Counted from the stretch's first letter, positions 7,686-18,070 are shown. The stretch: 64,000 nt of DNA from Rhodospirillaceae bacterium (GCA_902615805.1 CACMQH010000001.1:221222-285221), one strand, 5' to 3'. Notes: generated by a model from the sequence alone, not told the origin. Translations and numbers: made by a program.

Positions 7686-9125
7686 ATGGAGTCAATAAAT
7701 TTAATAAGTCAAATTAATTCGATAATTATTATATGCCTTATCAGTTTGTTTTTTGTAGTTTTGGGAATTTTTTATTCTAAAAATTTTTTAGATTTAAACA
7801 ACTATCTGTTAGCTAATAGGTCAGTTAAAACCATTTCACTAACTATGAGTTTAGTTGCTTCTGCATTAGGCACTTGGGTTTTATTTGGTCCTGCATCAGC
7901 AGCTACATGGGGAGGCATAGGTGCTGTTATCGGATATGCGCTGGGAACAGCAGCCCCATTTTTTTTCTTAATTTATTTAGGAAAAACTTTTAGAACTAAA
8001 TACCCTCAAGCTAAAACATTGATAGAAGTAATTAATCTACATTTTGGTAATCAGCTATATAAATTTATTTTTATATTATCAACTTTCTATATGATAATAT
8101 TTTTAATAGCAGAAGTAACTGCTGTTTCACTCTTAGTTAGATATTTGTCTGGTAATGATTTATGGATAACTTCTTTAATAGTATTATCATGTTCAATAAT
8201 TTATACACTCTATGGTGGACTAAGAATATCTATTTTTACAGATAAAATTCAATTTATATTTTTTGCTATACTATTAGTCTTTAGTTTTTTTTATCTTTTT
8301 TTTACTCTACCCGACCATTTTAATTTCAATTTTATAAAACAAAAAAAACCTGAATTATTAAGCTTAGGTTATATAAATAATTTTACAGCAGGATTAACTT
8401 TTTTTATTGCTGTTGCTGCTACAAATCTTTTTCATCAAGGTAATTGGCAAAGAGTTTATGCTGCACAAAATAACAAAACATTGACGTATAGTTTAACATT
8501 ATCTTTATTAATTGTTACTCCGATAGTTTTTATGATGGGGTTTATTGGTTTAGTGGCTATTTCGCAAAATGAAAATGTTAATGCTGACCTTGCATTTTTT
8601 TATCTAATATTACAAAAACAAAACTTATATATTTCAGGTATGTTAATATTTTTATCTATTTCTTTAGCTATTAGTAGCATTGATACTATAATAAATGCTA
8701 TTTCCAGCTTAATTATTGTAGATGCAAAAAAAGTAATTAGTTCCGAATTAAACTCTATTAAATTATCCAACGCTATTATATTAGCACTTTGTTTAATTAC
8801 ATTTATAGTTTCTTCCAAAGGATTAAGTATTTTATACTTATTTTTATTAGCAGATTTATTTTGCTGTTCAGCTGTAATAAGCGTCTTTTATGGTTTTTAT
8901 AGAAAAGATATTAATACAAAACAAGTTATTTTTTCAATAACAATTGGTTTAATTAGTGGTCTTCTATTTTTTCCTAGCCCTAACTTTACTCAATCTTTAT
9001 TAGTGGGTTTAATTTTGCCAGCAAAATATTTTCCGACTTTTATTAGTGAATCACTATTATTTGTCTCTTTTTTAGTTGCAACTTTATTACCAGTATTAGT
9101 TATAAAAATTAAAAAAATATTTTAA
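7686..9125 (+). CDS. thiV: Sodium:solute symporter, ThiV-like thiamine-precursor transporter
   Basis: A 479-residue SSS-family inner-membrane symporter with about thirteen hydrophobic segments and the family's early LANRSVKTISLTMSLVAS block. It stands directly under a TPP riboswitch and has no thiamine biosynthesis gene beside it, which is the arrangement described for ThiV in SAR11 and other bacteria, where it is implicated in uptake of the pyrimidine precursor HMP. The transport class is clear from the sequence; the substrate (HMP or thiamine) is inferred only from the riboswitch. Ribosome site GGGAA at 7676-7680 lies inside the riboswitch. The next gene downstream is tRNA-Phe on the other strand. 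Confidence 0.82.
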   Translation: MESINLISQINSIIIICLISLFFVVLGIFYSKNFLDLNNYLLANRSVKTISLTMSLVASALGTWVLFGPASAATWGGIGAVIGYALGTAAPFFFLIYLGKTFRTKYPQAKTLIEVINLHFGNQLYKFIFILSTFYMIIFLIAEVTAVSLLVRYLSGNDLWITSLIVLSCSIIYTLYGGLRISIFTDKIQFIFFAILLVFSFFYLFFTLPDHFNFNFIKQKKPELLSLGYINNFTAGLTFFIAVAATNLFHQGNWQRVYAAQNNKTLTYSLTLSLLIVTPIVFMMGFIGLVAISQNENVNADLAFFYLILQKQNLYISGMLIFLSISLAISSIDTIINAISSLIIVDAKKVISSELNSIKLSNAIILALCLITFIVSSKGLSILYLFLLADLFCCSAVISVFYGFYRKDINTKQVIFSITIGLISGLLFFPSPNFTQSLLVGLILPAKYFPTFISESLLFVSFLVATLLPVLVIKIKKIF

Positions 9126-9163
9126 AACTGTTTTTGTTTATTTATCAATTGTAAGTTGTGAGG

Positions 9164-9236
9164 TGCCCAGGGGTGGGATTGAACCACCGACACTGCGATT
9201 TTCAGTCGCATGCTCTACCAACTGAGCTACCTAGGC
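9164..9236 (-). tRNA. tRNA-Phe (GAA)
   Basis: The minus strand folds into a full cloverleaf of 73 nt: acceptor GCCTAGG/CCTGGGC, D arm GCTC...GAGC, anticodon stem TGCGA/TCGCA with loop CTGAAAA (anticodon GAA), 5-base variable loop, T arm GGTGG-TTCAATC-CCACC, discriminator A. The CCA end is not fully encoded (CCT follows). Confidence 0.97.
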
Positions 9237-9280
9237 ACAAATATTAGAATAATAAAATTACTTTTATTGTCTACGCTTTT

Positions 9281-10174
9281 TTAAAGTTTTTTTTTATAAA
9301 ACGGTTTATTTTTTGATATCCAATCAAATAAAGAACCTTCATAAAGTTTTGACTTCTTGTTTTTCATTAATTCATATGATACAAACCAATTTATTGAACT
9401 TTCTAGACCTGAATAACAAAAGAATATAAGATTTTTATCCAAATCTATTTCTGAATAATCATAAATTTTTTTTAATAAGTTTAAATTATTGAATCTTAAC
9501 CCTCTTCCTTCAAGAAACCATTTAGAAGGTATGTTTATTGAGGATTCTATAGTTCCATACTTACTAAACCCTTTTAATTTATTAATACCTAAATAAAAAT
9601 CATTTTCTCTAGAATCTACTAATAAATAATTATTTTTCTTTCCTTCAATTATATCATTGCTGTCAGCTAAAATACTTCTATCTATATTTGCTTTGTAGCT
9701 TATATTAGACTTAACTTTAAACTCTCCTTCTTCTATAAATAAATCAAATTTTTTTTTAAAATATGGATAACCTCCATCTAATATTGATATTTTCTTATGC
9801 CCTAAAAATTTTAGAGTGAAATAAATCGCTGTAGTTTCAGCCATAGAATAAATATCAGTATTTTTTTTTGGATATAAAATTACATGATCGGCATTACCAA
9901 TACCCAATTTTTTTAAAATATTTATTAAAAATTCAGGTTCTGGCAAATACATAGGAACTTCTTTTTTATTATCTCTCCATCCATCTTTATAAAAATTAGT
10001 GTATTGAGAACACTGTATATGTTCTACTAGGTAAGAGTTATACGATGTACCTACTTCTATCAATTTAATATTTTCTTTACATAAATTTTGAGATAACCAA
10101 GTAGCACTTACTATGGGAGATGCTTTTAAAGGTATAATAAGAAATAAAATAATTATATAAAACAGAAACTTCAT
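9281..10174 (-). CDS. Exported two-domain rhodanese (thiosulfate/3-mercaptopyruvate sulfurtransferase-like)
   Basis: 297 residues with a hydrophobic N-terminal signal (MKFLFYIIILFLIIPLKAS) followed by two rhodanese folds. The first (about residues 20-140) is the inactive-type domain, with VEHIQCSQY and ILDGGYPYF; the second (about 165-295) carries the catalytic loop FCYSGLES with the active Cys. The SseA-like family moves sulfane sulfur from thiosulfate or mercaptopyruvate to a thiophilic acceptor. Here it would act in the periplasm. It lies divergent from the pqq operon with a 147 bp gap; rhodanese-like proteins have been found near quinoprotein systems elsewhere, but a role with PQQ is only a guess. 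It could equally serve the soxXYZA pathway further along. Confidence 0.8.
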   Translation of the reverse strand: MKFLFYIIILFLIIPLKASPIVSATWLSQNLCKENIKLIEVGTSYNSYLVEHIQCSQYTNFYKDGWRDNKKEVPMYLPEPEFLINILKKLGIGNADHVILYPKKNTDIYSMAETTAIYFTLKFLGHKKISILDGGYPYFKKKFDLFIEEGEFKVKSNISYKANIDRSILADSNDIIEGKKNNYLLVDSRENDFYLGINKLKGFSKYGTIESSINIPSKWFLEGRGLRFNNLNLLKKIYDYSEIDLDKNLIFFCYSGLESSINWFVSYELMKNKKSKLYEGSLFDWISKNKPFYKKKL

Positions 10175-10321
10175 CTATATATAGTACTAATTTTATTATC
10201 TAATACTATCAATATTTATAAGGTTAGTATTTATAAGTTTTTATTATAATAATTATAGATAGTAATTATTCTCAATGAAATTATTATTATTTATATTATT
10301 AACTATTAAAGGGAGAACATT

Positions 10322-10396
10322 ATGTGGAAAAAACCTGAAATTCGCGAAGTAGCTGTTGGTTTAGAAATCAATTGTTATGCATGCGCAGAGCTTTAA
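10322..10396 (+). CDS. pqqA: PQQ precursor peptide PqqA
   Basis: A 24-residue peptide beginning MWKKPEIREVAVGLEINC and ending YACAEL, matching PqqA. The Glu15 and Tyr19 of the E-x3-Y core (EINCY) are the residues that PqqE cross-links to build pyrroloquinoline quinone. A strong ribosome site AGGGAGA (10310-10316) lies 5 bases before the ATG. It heads pqqABCDE. It is shorter than most gene callers accept, so it is easily missed. Confidence 0.96.
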   Translation: MWKKPEIREVAVGLEINCYACAEL

Positions 10397-10453
10397 GCTT
10401 TGAGTAAATAATACACCATGTTTGTTGTCTCCTATATATTTTAATCAAGCTTA
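10394..10453 (+). repeat. Inverted repeat between pqqA and pqqB
   Basis: TAAGCTTTGA (10394-10403, overlapping the pqqA stop) is near-complementary to TCAAGCTTA (10445-10453), which abuts the pqqB start codon. The loop would be about 41 nt. pqqB has no evident Shine-Dalgarno, so pairing here might affect its translation or help uncouple pqqA from the rest of the operon. The structure is weak and may be chance. Confidence 0.3.
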
Positions 10454-11389
10454 ATGTTTATTAGAGTCTTAGGAGCAGCAGCAGGTGGAGGATATCCTCA
10501 GTGGAACTGCAACCATCCAAATAGCAGATTAGCCAGAAATAAAAATTCTAACGCAATTAAAAGAACACAGTCTTCTATAGCAGTTAGCTTAGATAAAAAG
10601 AAGTGGTTCATATTAAATGCTTCTCCTGATTTAAGACAACAGCTCTGGGAAAACCCGGAACTAATGCCTGCAGAAAACGATCCGCTAAGATATAGTCCTA
10701 TAATGGGTGTGTTTCTCACTAATGCTGATGTAGATCATACTGCTGGTCTTATAAATTTAAGAGAATCACAAGCTTTTAATTTATATGCTACAGAAAGAGT
10801 AATCAATGTGCTTAATAGTAATAGTATTTTTAACGTATTAAACCCTAAATTTGTTAACAAAGTTCCGATTAAACTTGATAGTTACTTAGAATTATTAAAT
10901 GCTGATAAAACTGCAAGTGGTATTAAAGTAAAAGCTTTCGCGGTCCCAGGAAAAGTTGCTTTATGGTTAGAAGACGCAAATAAGGGACCTAATTTTGGAT
11001 CTGTTGATGAAGATACAATTGCACTAGAAATTTGTAACGAAGAAACTGGAGCAAGTTTCTTTTATATTCCTGCTTGTGCATATGTACCAGATTGGCTAAA
11101 AGATAAGCTTAACAATACAAATTTGCTATTTTTTGATGGAACTCTTTGGACAGATGATGAAATGATTAAACAAAAAGTTGGAATTAAAACAGGTAAAAGA
11201 ATGGGGCACATTAGTATGTCAGGAGAAGAAGGTTCACTGAATATTTTTAAAGACGTAAAAATAAATAGAAAAATATTTATACACATTAATACTACAAACC
11301 CAGCCTTGTTAAATAATTCATCGGAAAGAAAAGTTTTAGAAAATGCAGGTTGGGAAGTTGCATATGATACTATGGAGATTAAGATATGA
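10454..11389 (+). CDS. pqqB: PQQ biosynthesis protein PqqB
   Basis: A 311-residue metallo-beta-lactamase-fold protein. It starts MFIRVLGAAAGGGYPQWNC, the PqqB hallmark, and contains the DVDHTAGLINLR metal-site block and MGHISMSGEEGS. PqqB is regarded as an iron-dependent hydroxylase that acts on the cross-linked Glu-Tyr intermediate before PqqC. Its stop overlaps the start of pqqC (ATGA-type overlap), which implies translational coupling. No clear ribosome site precedes it; an inverted repeat ends at its start codon. Confidence 0.96.
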   Translation: MFIRVLGAAAGGGYPQWNCNHPNSRLARNKNSNAIKRTQSSIAVSLDKKKWFILNASPDLRQQLWENPELMPAENDPLRYSPIMGVFLTNADVDHTAGLINLRESQAFNLYATERVINVLNSNSIFNVLNPKFVNKVPIKLDSYLELLNADKTASGIKVKAFAVPGKVALWLEDANKGPNFGSVDEDTIALEICNEETGASFFYIPACAYVPDWLKDKLNNTNLLFFDGTLWTDDEMIKQKVGIKTGKRMGHISMSGEEGSLNIFKDVKINRKIFIHINTTNPALLNNSSERKVLENAGWEVAYDTMEIKI

Positions 11390-12183
11390 TAATGCCAGCT
11401 CCATTTTTTCCTGGTCCATCTAAAGAGTATGAAAATGATCAACCTCTTAAGAGACAAGAATTTATTGATGCACTGGTAGAATTAGGGAACCAAAGATACC
11501 ATAGCTTACATCCTTTTCATAAATTGTTACACAATGGAAAGCTAAGTTTTCCACAAATACAAGCCTGGGCCTTGAACCGATTTTATTATCAGTGGTCTAT
11601 TCCAAGAAAAGACCTAACACTAATGGCTAGAATAAATGATGTTAAACTTAGACTAGAATGGCGTTCCAGAGTTATAGATCATGAGGGCGATATAGATGGT
11701 AGTGGAGGTATTGCTAGATATTTACAATTATGTGAAAAACTTAACCTTGATTTAGAATATGTTAAATCATGTAAAGGTTTGCTTCCTGCAACTAGATTTG
11801 CAGTAGATGCCTATGTTAATTTTGTTGAAAACAAATCATTATTAGAAGGAATTGCCTCTTCACTAACAGAAATATATGCACCTGCCATACATCAAGAAAG
11901 GATTACAGGCCTATCTAAACATTATGAGTGGGCAGATGATTATGCTTTAGCGTATTTTAAAAAAAGAATTAATCAAGCCAGAAGAGATGTTGAATTTGGT
12001 AGGGAATGGGTAATTAATAATGCTATTACTAGAAGTGATCAAGAGGCCGTTTTGAATGCTGTAAAATTTAAAACTGAAGTTTTATGGGCACAACTTGATG
12101 CTCTTTATCATTCATATGTTGATCCCGGTAATATACCTCCAGGAGCATTTGTTCCAGAAGGGTTGAGAAAAAATAGTTCATGA
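11386..12183 (+). CDS. pqqC: Pyrroloquinoline-quinone synthase PqqC
   Basis: 265 residues of the heme-oxygenase-like all-helical fold. PqqC catalyses the last step, the cofactorless eight-electron oxidation and ring closure of AHQQ to PQQ. The blocks RYHSLHPFHKLLHNGKL, NRFYYQWSIPRKD, DHEGDIDGSGG and SSLTEIYAPAIHQERI carry the conserved His, Tyr, Arg and Glu residues of the active site. It overlaps pqqB and pqqD by 4 bases at each end. Identification is unambiguous. Confidence 0.97.
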   Translation: MIMPAPFFPGPSKEYENDQPLKRQEFIDALVELGNQRYHSLHPFHKLLHNGKLSFPQIQAWALNRFYYQWSIPRKDLTLMARINDVKLRLEWRSRVIDHEGDIDGSGGIARYLQLCEKLNLDLEYVKSCKGLLPATRFAVDAYVNFVENKSLLEGIASSLTEIYAPAIHQERITGLSKHYEWADDYALAYFKKRINQARRDVEFGREWVINNAITRSDQEAVLNAVKFKTEVLWAQLDALYHSYVDPGNIPPGAFVPEGLRKNSS

Positions 12184-12473
12184 GTAAATTGATACAATTA
12201 AAAATTGAAGATGTTCCTTCATTACCTAGGCACGCAAAACTTAGGTTTGACAATGCAAGAAAAAAATGGATCATTAATGCTCCTGAAAGAGTATTTGAGT
12301 TAGATGATATTGCTGGAGAGGTAATGCAATTAATAAATGGAAAAGATACTCTGAAACAAATTATTGATAAGCTTTTAGTTAAATATGAAGATGCTCCTAA
12401 GGAGCAAGTAACTAATGACGTTGTTACTATGTTACAATCTTTAGCGGATAAAGGATTTTTAACAAATGAATGA
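12180..12473 (+). CDS. pqqD: PQQ biosynthesis peptide chaperone PqqD
   Basis: A 97-residue RiPP recognition element protein that binds PqqA and presents it to the radical SAM enzyme PqqE. It has the family blocks RHAKLRFDNARKKWIINAPE, ELDDIAGEVMQLINGKDTL and DVVTMLQSLADKGFL. It overlaps pqqC by 4 bases and pqqE by 8 bases, so it is made in step with both. Confidence 0.95.
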   Translation: MSKLIQLKIEDVPSLPRHAKLRFDNARKKWIINAPERVFELDDIAGEVMQLINGKDTLKQIIDKLLVKYEDAPKEQVTNDVVTMLQSLADKGFLTNE

Positions 12474-13590
12474 TTTAAATAAAGATATGAGCTTTAGTAC
12501 TCCAGAAAAAAAAAGTAAAACTCTTATACCATATGCAATGCTTTGCGAGTTAACACATAGATGTCCTCTTTCATGTCCTTACTGTTCAAACCCAGTAGAA
12601 TTAGAGTTGAAAAGTAATGAAATTAGTACAGATTTATGGAAAACAGCTTTGTCTGATGGGGCCAAAATAGGTATTTTACAGGCACACTTTTCAGGAGGAG
12701 AACCTACTGCTAGAAAAGATTTAGAAGAATTAGTAAACCATGCTTCTAAAATAGGACTATATACTAACCTAATTACTTCCGGTGTTTTGATTAATGAAGA
12801 TAGGTTAAAAAAGCTTTATGATGCAGGCTTAGATCATGTTCAAGTTTCTATACAAGATACTGATCCTAATAATTCTGAAAAAATTGCTGGTTTTAAAGGA
12901 CATCAAAAAAAAATAGAAACTTGTGGTCTAATTAGAAAAGTTGGATTGCCTTTAACGGTAAATGCTGTAATGCACCGTCAGAACCTTCATAATTTAAAGA
13001 ATATGATTGAACTAGCAGTTGAATTGGATGCTGAAAGACTTGAAGTGGCACAAGTACAATATTATGGGTGGGCCCTTAAGAATCAAACTGCATTCCTGCC
13101 AACAAGAGAACAATTAGATAAAGCAACAATTATAGTTGAAGAAGCAAGAATAAAATATAAAGGTATCTTAGCAATTGATTATGTTGTACCCGACTATTAT
13201 GCCAAAAAGCCTAAATCTTGCATGGGTGGATGGGGTCGTCAATTCTTAAATATTACCCCTGCAGGAAAAGTTTTACCTTGCCACGCTGCTGAATCATTAA
13301 ATTTTTTAAATTTTGATAATTTAAAAGAAAAATCATTAGCATGGATATGGGAGCACTCTGAATCATTTAATAGATTTAGAGGAACTGATTGGATGCCTGA
13401 ACCTTGTCAATCCTGTGATAGAAGAGAAATTGATTGGGGTGGCTGTAGGTGTCAGGCATTTGCCTTAACAGGTAATGCAGATGCTACTGATCCCACTTGT
13501 GAATTTTCTCCATATAGAAATGTATTGGAAGAGCCCCTATCAAAAGCTGGATCTGAAAACCCTGACTTTATTTATAGAAAATATTCTTAA
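12466..13590 (+). CDS. pqqE: PqqA radical SAM cyclase PqqE
   Basis: 374 residues; a radical SAM enzyme that forms the carbon-carbon bond between Glu and Tyr of PqqA. The SAM 4Fe-4S motif is RCPLSCPYCSNP (CxxxCxxC) near residues 33-40, followed by HFSGGEPTARKD. The C-terminal SPASM/auxiliary cluster cysteines lie in SCMGGWGRQF, GKVLPCHAAES, PCQSCDRREIDWGGCRCQAF and DPTCEFSP. It ends pqqABCDE; pqqF/G-type peptidase genes are not next to it, so precursor trimming must use a protease from elsewhere. The LOG-family gene follows after 15 bp. Confidence 0.97.
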   Translation: MNDLNKDMSFSTPEKKSKTLIPYAMLCELTHRCPLSCPYCSNPVELELKSNEISTDLWKTALSDGAKIGILQAHFSGGEPTARKDLEELVNHASKIGLYTNLITSGVLINEDRLKKLYDAGLDHVQVSIQDTDPNNSEKIAGFKGHQKKIETCGLIRKVGLPLTVNAVMHRQNLHNLKNMIELAVELDAERLEVAQVQYYGWALKNQTAFLPTREQLDKATIIVEEARIKYKGILAIDYVVPDYYAKKPKSCMGGWGRQFLNITPAGKVLPCHAAESLNFLNFDNLKEKSLAWIWEHSESFNRFRGTDWMPEPCQSCDRREIDWGGCRCQAFALTGNADATDPTCEFSPYRNVLEEPLSKAGSENPDFIYRKYS

Positions 13591-13605
13591 AGCTTTTTAA
13601 AGATT

Positions 13606-14157
13606 ATGCAAAAAAAAACTCATACGGTTTGTGTTTTTTGTGGAAGTAAGTCTGGAAATAATATTAAATATTTAAAACTAGCAAATACATTAGGAAAAAA
13701 ACTAGCTGAAAGAAATTTTAATGTTATTTATGGAGGAGGTAATTCAGGTCTAATGGGTGCACTTGCAGAAGGAGTGCTAGCAAAAAATGGCTCTTTGATT
13801 TCAGTAATACCTAAGTTTTTTAAAAACAAAATGGATATAATAAAATCTAAAAAAGAAATTGTTACTAAAGACTTATTTGATAGAAAAAGTATTATGATTA
13901 AAGAGTCTGATTTTTTTATAGCATTGCCTGGAGGATTTGGAACTTTAGACGAAGTTTTTGAATTAATATCTTTAAACCAACTAGCCTTAATAGATAAAAA
14001 AATTATAATATTAGATATTAATAATTTTTGGCACTCTTTAAAAAATCTTATAAAAGATTTAAAAAAAAGTGGTTTTTTATATACTAATAAAAATAGTAAT
14101 ATAATTTTTAAAAATTCTATTAGTAAGACTATTGGATTTATTGAAGATAATTTTTAA
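13606..14157 (+). CDS. LOG family protein (TIGR00730 type)
   Basis: 183 residues of the Rossmann-like lysine-decarboxylase-like family now called LOG, whose members hydrolyse nucleoside 5'-monophosphates (cytokinin riboside monophosphates or AMP) to free base and ribose phosphate. The two signature motifs are NVIYGGGNSGLMGALAEG and the active-site LPGGFGTLDEVFE. The N-terminal VCVFCGSKSGNN is also typical. It follows pqqE by 15 bp and precedes icd by 24 bp, but no functional link to PQQ is known to me. Confidence 0.9.
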   Translation: MQKKTHTVCVFCGSKSGNNIKYLKLANTLGKKLAERNFNVIYGGGNSGLMGALAEGVLAKNGSLISVIPKFFKNKMDIIKSKKEIVTKDLFDRKSIMIKESDFFIALPGGFGTLDEVFELISLNQLALIDKKIIILDINNFWHSLKNLIKDLKKSGFLYTNKNSNIIFKNSISKTIGFIEDNF

Positions 14158-14181
14158 TGAATTTTAATTTGTGAGGATGAT

Positions 14182-15393
14182 GTGAAAAAAATTTTAGTTA
14201 ATAACCCCGTTGTTGAACTTGATGGGGATGAAATGACCAGAATAATATGGCAACTTATTAAAGACGAACTCATACTTCCTTGGCTAGACATTGAATTAAA
14301 ATATTATGACCTTAGTGTTCAAAGCAGAGACAATACTGATGATCAAATTACAATAGATGCAGCAGAAGCTATTAAAAAATATAGAGTAGGAGTAAAATGT
14401 GCAACAATTACTCCAGATGAAGCGAGAGTAGATGAGTTTAAATTAAAAAAAATGTGGCGATCTCCTAATGGTACTATTAGAAATATTTTAGGTGGTACGG
14501 TTTTCAGACAACCGATTATTATAAAAAATATCCCTAGGTATGTTCCTACTTGGACTAAACCTATAGTAATAGGAAGACATGCATTTGGAGATCAATATAG
14601 AGCTACAGACTTTGTTGTTCCTGGTCCTGGAAAATTAAAATTAGTATTTGAACCACAAAACGGTGAAACTATTACTAAAGATGTATTTGACTTTAAAGAT
14701 AAAGGGTGTGCTTTAAGCATGTACAACTTAGAAGAGTCTATAGAAGGTTTCGCAAGAGCATGTTTTAATTATGGTCTTAACTTAGGATGGCCAGTTTATA
14801 TGTCTACTAAAAATACTATTTTGAAAGCTTATGATGGTTTATTTAAAGATACTTTTGAAAAAATTTTTTTAAAAGAATTTAAAGATAAATTTGATGAAAA
14901 GGGCATAATTTATGAACATAGATTAATTGATGATATGGTCGCTTGTGCTATGAAATGGGAAGGTGGTTTTGTTTGGGCATGTAAAAATTATGATGGCGAT
15001 GTTCAATCTGATACGATAGCACAAGGTTTTGGGTCTCTTGGATTAATGACTTCCGTGTTAATGACGCCTGACGGCAATGCAATTGAGGCTGAGGCAGCAC
15101 ATGGTACTGTTACAAGACACTATAGACAATATCAAAAAGGCAAGGAAACTTCTACTAATCCGATTGCATCAATATTTGCTTGGTCACAAGGCCTTTCATA
15201 TAGGGCATCTTTTGATAAAAATGAAGATTTAAAAAAGTTTTCTTCAGACTTAGAGAATGCATGTATCAAAACTGTAGAAGAGGGTTTTATGACAAAAGAC
15301 CTTGCTTTGTTAGTAGGGATGAACCAAAAATGGATGGAAACTAAAGAGTTTATAAATAAAATTGCAGACACATTAAAAAGCTTAAGAAGCTAA
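14182..15393 (+). CDS. icd: NADP-dependent isocitrate dehydrogenase (eukaryotic-like dimeric type)
   Basis: 403 residues. This TCA-cycle enzyme oxidatively decarboxylates isocitrate to 2-oxoglutarate with NADP. The sequence is the subfamily II type found in alphaproteobacteria and eukaryotes, seen in [17 protein letters not shown] at the N-terminus, [13 protein letters not shown], the substrate-binding [18 protein letters not shown] and [14 protein letters not shown]. The start is GTG at 14182, preceded by GTGAGGA. It overlaps the end of the convergent alaS gene by 12 bases. Confidence 0.97.
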   Translation: MKKILVNNPVVELDGDEMTRIIWQLIKDELILPWLDIELKYYDLSVQSRDNTDDQITIDAAEAIKKYRVGVKCATITPDEARVDEFKLKKMWRSPNGTIRNILGGTVFRQPIIIKNIPRYVPTWTKPIVIGRHAFGDQYRATDFVVPGPGKLKLVFEPQNGETITKDVFDFKDKGCALSMYNLEESIEGFARACFNYGLNLGWPVYMSTKNTILKAYDGLFKDTFEKIFLKEFKDKFDEKGIIYEHRLIDDMVACAMKWEGGFVWACKNYDGDVQSDTIAQGFGSLGLMTSVLMTPDGNAIEAEAAHGTVTRHYRQYQKGKETSTNPIASIFAWSQGLSYRASFDKNEDLKKFSSDLENACIKTVEEGFMTKDLALLVGMNQKWMETKEFINKIADTLKSLRS

Positions 15394-18033
15394 CTTTCTT
15401 TCAATCTCTTCCATTAATACCTTTACGGCCTTTTCAGAGTTTTCTGGACTACTTCCACCTCCCTGGGCTAAAGTATTTCTTCCACCTCCGCCTTTTCCGC
15501 CTAAAACAGGTATAATTAGTTTAATTAAATCATTAGCATCAAAAGTATTACTTATATTCTTTTCTATACCGATCACAGCGGTTACTTTTTCTTTTTCTTT
15601 GGATATGAGTATAACTAAACTGTTAGATTGTTTTTTTAATTGTTTGTCAATGATTAGTTTCATTTCCTTTGAACTAACATTTTCTAAGATCGCGTGAATT
15701 ACATTAATATTTTTAATTTTTTTAATTTCAAAATTATCACTTTTATCATTTCTATTATTATTAATTTGTAATAGCTTTTTTTCTAAATCTTTTTTTTCAT
15801 TTAAAATTTTTATTACCTTATCTTCTAATAATTTAGGAGTTGTTTTTAACTTTAATGCCAAATTGTTCATATCACTTTCTATTTTATTATATTTTTCAAT
15901 TGCCACTAAACCAGAAACTGCTTCAATTCTTCTTACTCCAGATGCTAAACTGCCTTCTGAAATAATTTTAATTAAACCTATATCCCCCGTTCTACTAACA
16001 TGAGTTCCTCCACACAACTCAACAGAATATGGCTTCTCTTTTCTTTTACCCATTTCTATAACTCTTACTTTATCTCCATATTTTTCACCAAATATGGCCA
16101 TAGCTCCTTTATTTATAGCCTCTTCTTTATTGATTACCGAATGGGAAACTTGTGTATTATTAAAAATTTGCTGATTAATATCTTTTTCTATTTTTTTAAT
16201 TAAATCTTCTGATATAGAAGAATTATGTGAAATATCAAACCTTAACTTAGTCTCATTAACTAAAGAACCTTTTTGTGTGACATGCTTTCCAAGGTTAATT
16301 CTTAGAGCACTGTGTAATAAATGAGTTGCAGAATGATTAGCGGCTACTGATTTTCTTAACTCTTGGTCTACTTTAAGTATAACTTGGTCTTTTTTCTTAA
16401 TCGTTCCAGAGATTAAATGACCATAGTGATCAAACACCTTTTCTCCTCTTTTTATAGTATCTATAACTTTAAATTTAAAAGAAGAGTTTTCTATAATTCC
16501 TCTATCCCCAATTTGCCCTCCTGACTCTGCATAAAAGGGAGACTTTTCAAATAACAAAGAAATTTTATTATCTTGATCTGATACCTGCTCTACTTCCTCA
16601 CCATTTATAATTATCTTGCTAATATACTCTTTGCTTTCTAAGGTATCGTAACCTATAAAAGTAGTAGGTTTTATTTCTTGTATTATCTTATGCCAAAAGA
16701 TCTGGTTTTCATTATCATTATCGCCTTTCCAAGATTTTTTTGACATTTCTTTTTGTTTTTCCATCTCAATATTAAAATCACTAATATCTACTTTTTTATT
16801 ATTTTCTTTTAAAACATCTTCTGTCAAATCTAGTGGGAATCCATAAGTATCATATAATTTAAAAGCAACTTTGCCTGAAAAAATTTTGCTTTTTTTATTT
16901 TTATCATTTTCTTCCTGCAGAATTTTTAAACCTTTATCTAACGTTTCTAAAAATTTTGACTCTTCTGTTTTAATAGTATTATTAATAAGATCACTATAAA
17001 CATTTAATTCCTTATAATGTTTTCCCATTTCTTTTATTAAAATTGGAACCAATTTATAAAAGTTTTCTGTTTTAATATTTAAATTGTAAATATGTCTTAT
17101 TGCTCTTCTTAAAATTCTTCTTAGGACATATCCTCTTCCTTCATTTGAAGGAAGTACGCCATCAGAAATTAGAAAACCAACTGACCTTAAATGGTCACTA
17201 ATTATTCTTAGTGGAATCTTTGTATGTTCATTCTCTTCAATTTTAAATTTTTCTTTTGTAAACTCTATTATATTTCTAAAAGTATCTACTTCATAGTTAT
17301 CAGATGTACCTTGTAATACTGCAGCTACTCTTTCTATTCCCATTCCAGTATCAATAGATGGTTTAGGAAGTTTTTCCATATCTCCGTTCTTTTTCTTATT
17401 GAACTGCATAAAAACTAAATTCCAAATTTCTACATACCTATCACCTTCATCTTCACTTCCTGGAAGTCCACCTGAAAATTCTGGACCATGATCAAAAAAT
17501 ATTTCTGAGCATGGCCCGCATGGTCCAGAGTCACCCATTTCCCAAAAATTATCGCTGGTACTTATTTTTAAAATTTTTGATTCTGAAAAGCCTGTTACTT
17601 TTTTCCAAATATTAAAGGCTTCATCGTCTGTATGGTAAACAGTAACATATAATTTCTCTCTATCTATTTGGTAGTTTTTAGTTAGTAATTCCCACGCCAT
17701 TTCTATTGCATCTTCTTTGAAATAATCACCAAAAGAAAAGTTTCCCAACATTTCAAAAAAAGTATGATGCCTTTTAGTTAAACCTACATTCTCTAAATCA
17801 TTGTGCTTTCCTCCAGCTCTAACACATTTCTGTGCTGTAACAGCTCTATTTCCATTTTCAGGTTTATCTAATCCTGTAAAAATATTTTTGAATTGCACCA
17901 TTCCTGCATTAGTAAACAGCAGTGAATCATCATTGTGAGGTACTAATGGAGATGACTGAACTACGTTATGTTTTCTTTTTGAAAAAAAATCTAGAAATTC
18001 TTTTCTTATATATGATAAAGAGTTTTCAACCAT
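15382..18033 (-). CDS. alaS: Alanyl-tRNA synthetase
   Basis: 883 residues with full class II AlaRS architecture: N-terminal aminoacylation domain ([39 protein letters not shown]), tRNA recognition region, editing domain with its zinc-type ligands [13 protein letters not shown] and [11 protein letters not shown], and the C-terminal C-Ala domain with [17 protein letters not shown]. It charges tRNA-Ala and hydrolyses mischarged Ser/Gly-tRNA. It lies 37 bp downstream of recA on the same strand, an arrangement common in bacteria, and may be read through from the SOS-controlled recA promoter. Confidence 0.98.
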   Translation of the reverse strand: MVENSLSYIRKEFLDFFSKRKHNVVQSSPLVPHNDDSLLFTNAGMVQFKNIFTGLDKPENGNRAVTAQKCVRAGGKHNDLENVGLTKRHHTFFEMLGNFSFGDYFKEDAIEMAWELLTKNYQIDREKLYVTVYHTDDEAFNIWKKVTGFSESKILKISTSDNFWEMGDSGPCGPCSEIFFDHGPEFSGGLPGSEDEGDRYVEIWNLVFMQFNKKKNGDMEKLPKPSIDTGMGIERVAAVLQGTSDNYEVDTFRNIIEFTKEKFKIEENEHTKIPLRIISDHLRSVGFLISDGVLPSNEGRGYVLRRILRRAIRHIYNLNIKTENFYKLVPILIKEMGKHYKELNVYSDLINNTIKTEESKFLETLDKGLKILQEENDKNKKSKIFSGKVAFKLYDTYGFPLDLTEDVLKENNKKVDISDFNIEMEKQKEMSKKSWKGDNDNENQIFWHKIIQEIKPTTFIGYDTLESKEYISKIIINGEEVEQVSDQDNKISLLFEKSPFYAESGGQIGDRGIIENSSFKFKVIDTIKRGEKVFDHYGHLISGTIKKKDQVILKVDQELRKSVAANHSATHLLHSALRINLGKHVTQKGSLVNETKLRFDISHNSSISEDLIKKIEKDINQQIFNNTQVSHSVINKEEAINKGAMAIFGEKYGDKVRVIEMGKRKEKPYSVELCGGTHVSRTGDIGLIKIISEGSLASGVRRIEAVSGLVAIEKYNKIESDMNNLALKLKTTPKLLEDKVIKILNEKKDLEKKLLQINNNRNDKSDNFEIKKIKNINVIHAILENVSSKEMKLIIDKQLKKQSNSLVILISKEKEKVTAVIGIEKNISNTFDANDLIKLIIPVLGGKGGGGRNTLAQGGGSSPENSEKAVKVLMEEIERKLAS

Positions 18034-18070
18034 TCATTATAATATAAAAATAAAGAAAAAAAATGTATAG

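Noticed and set aside
12068-12274. Minus-strand open frame across the pqqC-pqqD junction
   Set aside because: It lies antisense to two well supported pqq genes and shows no family pattern; many similar shadow frames in the window were dropped for the same reason.
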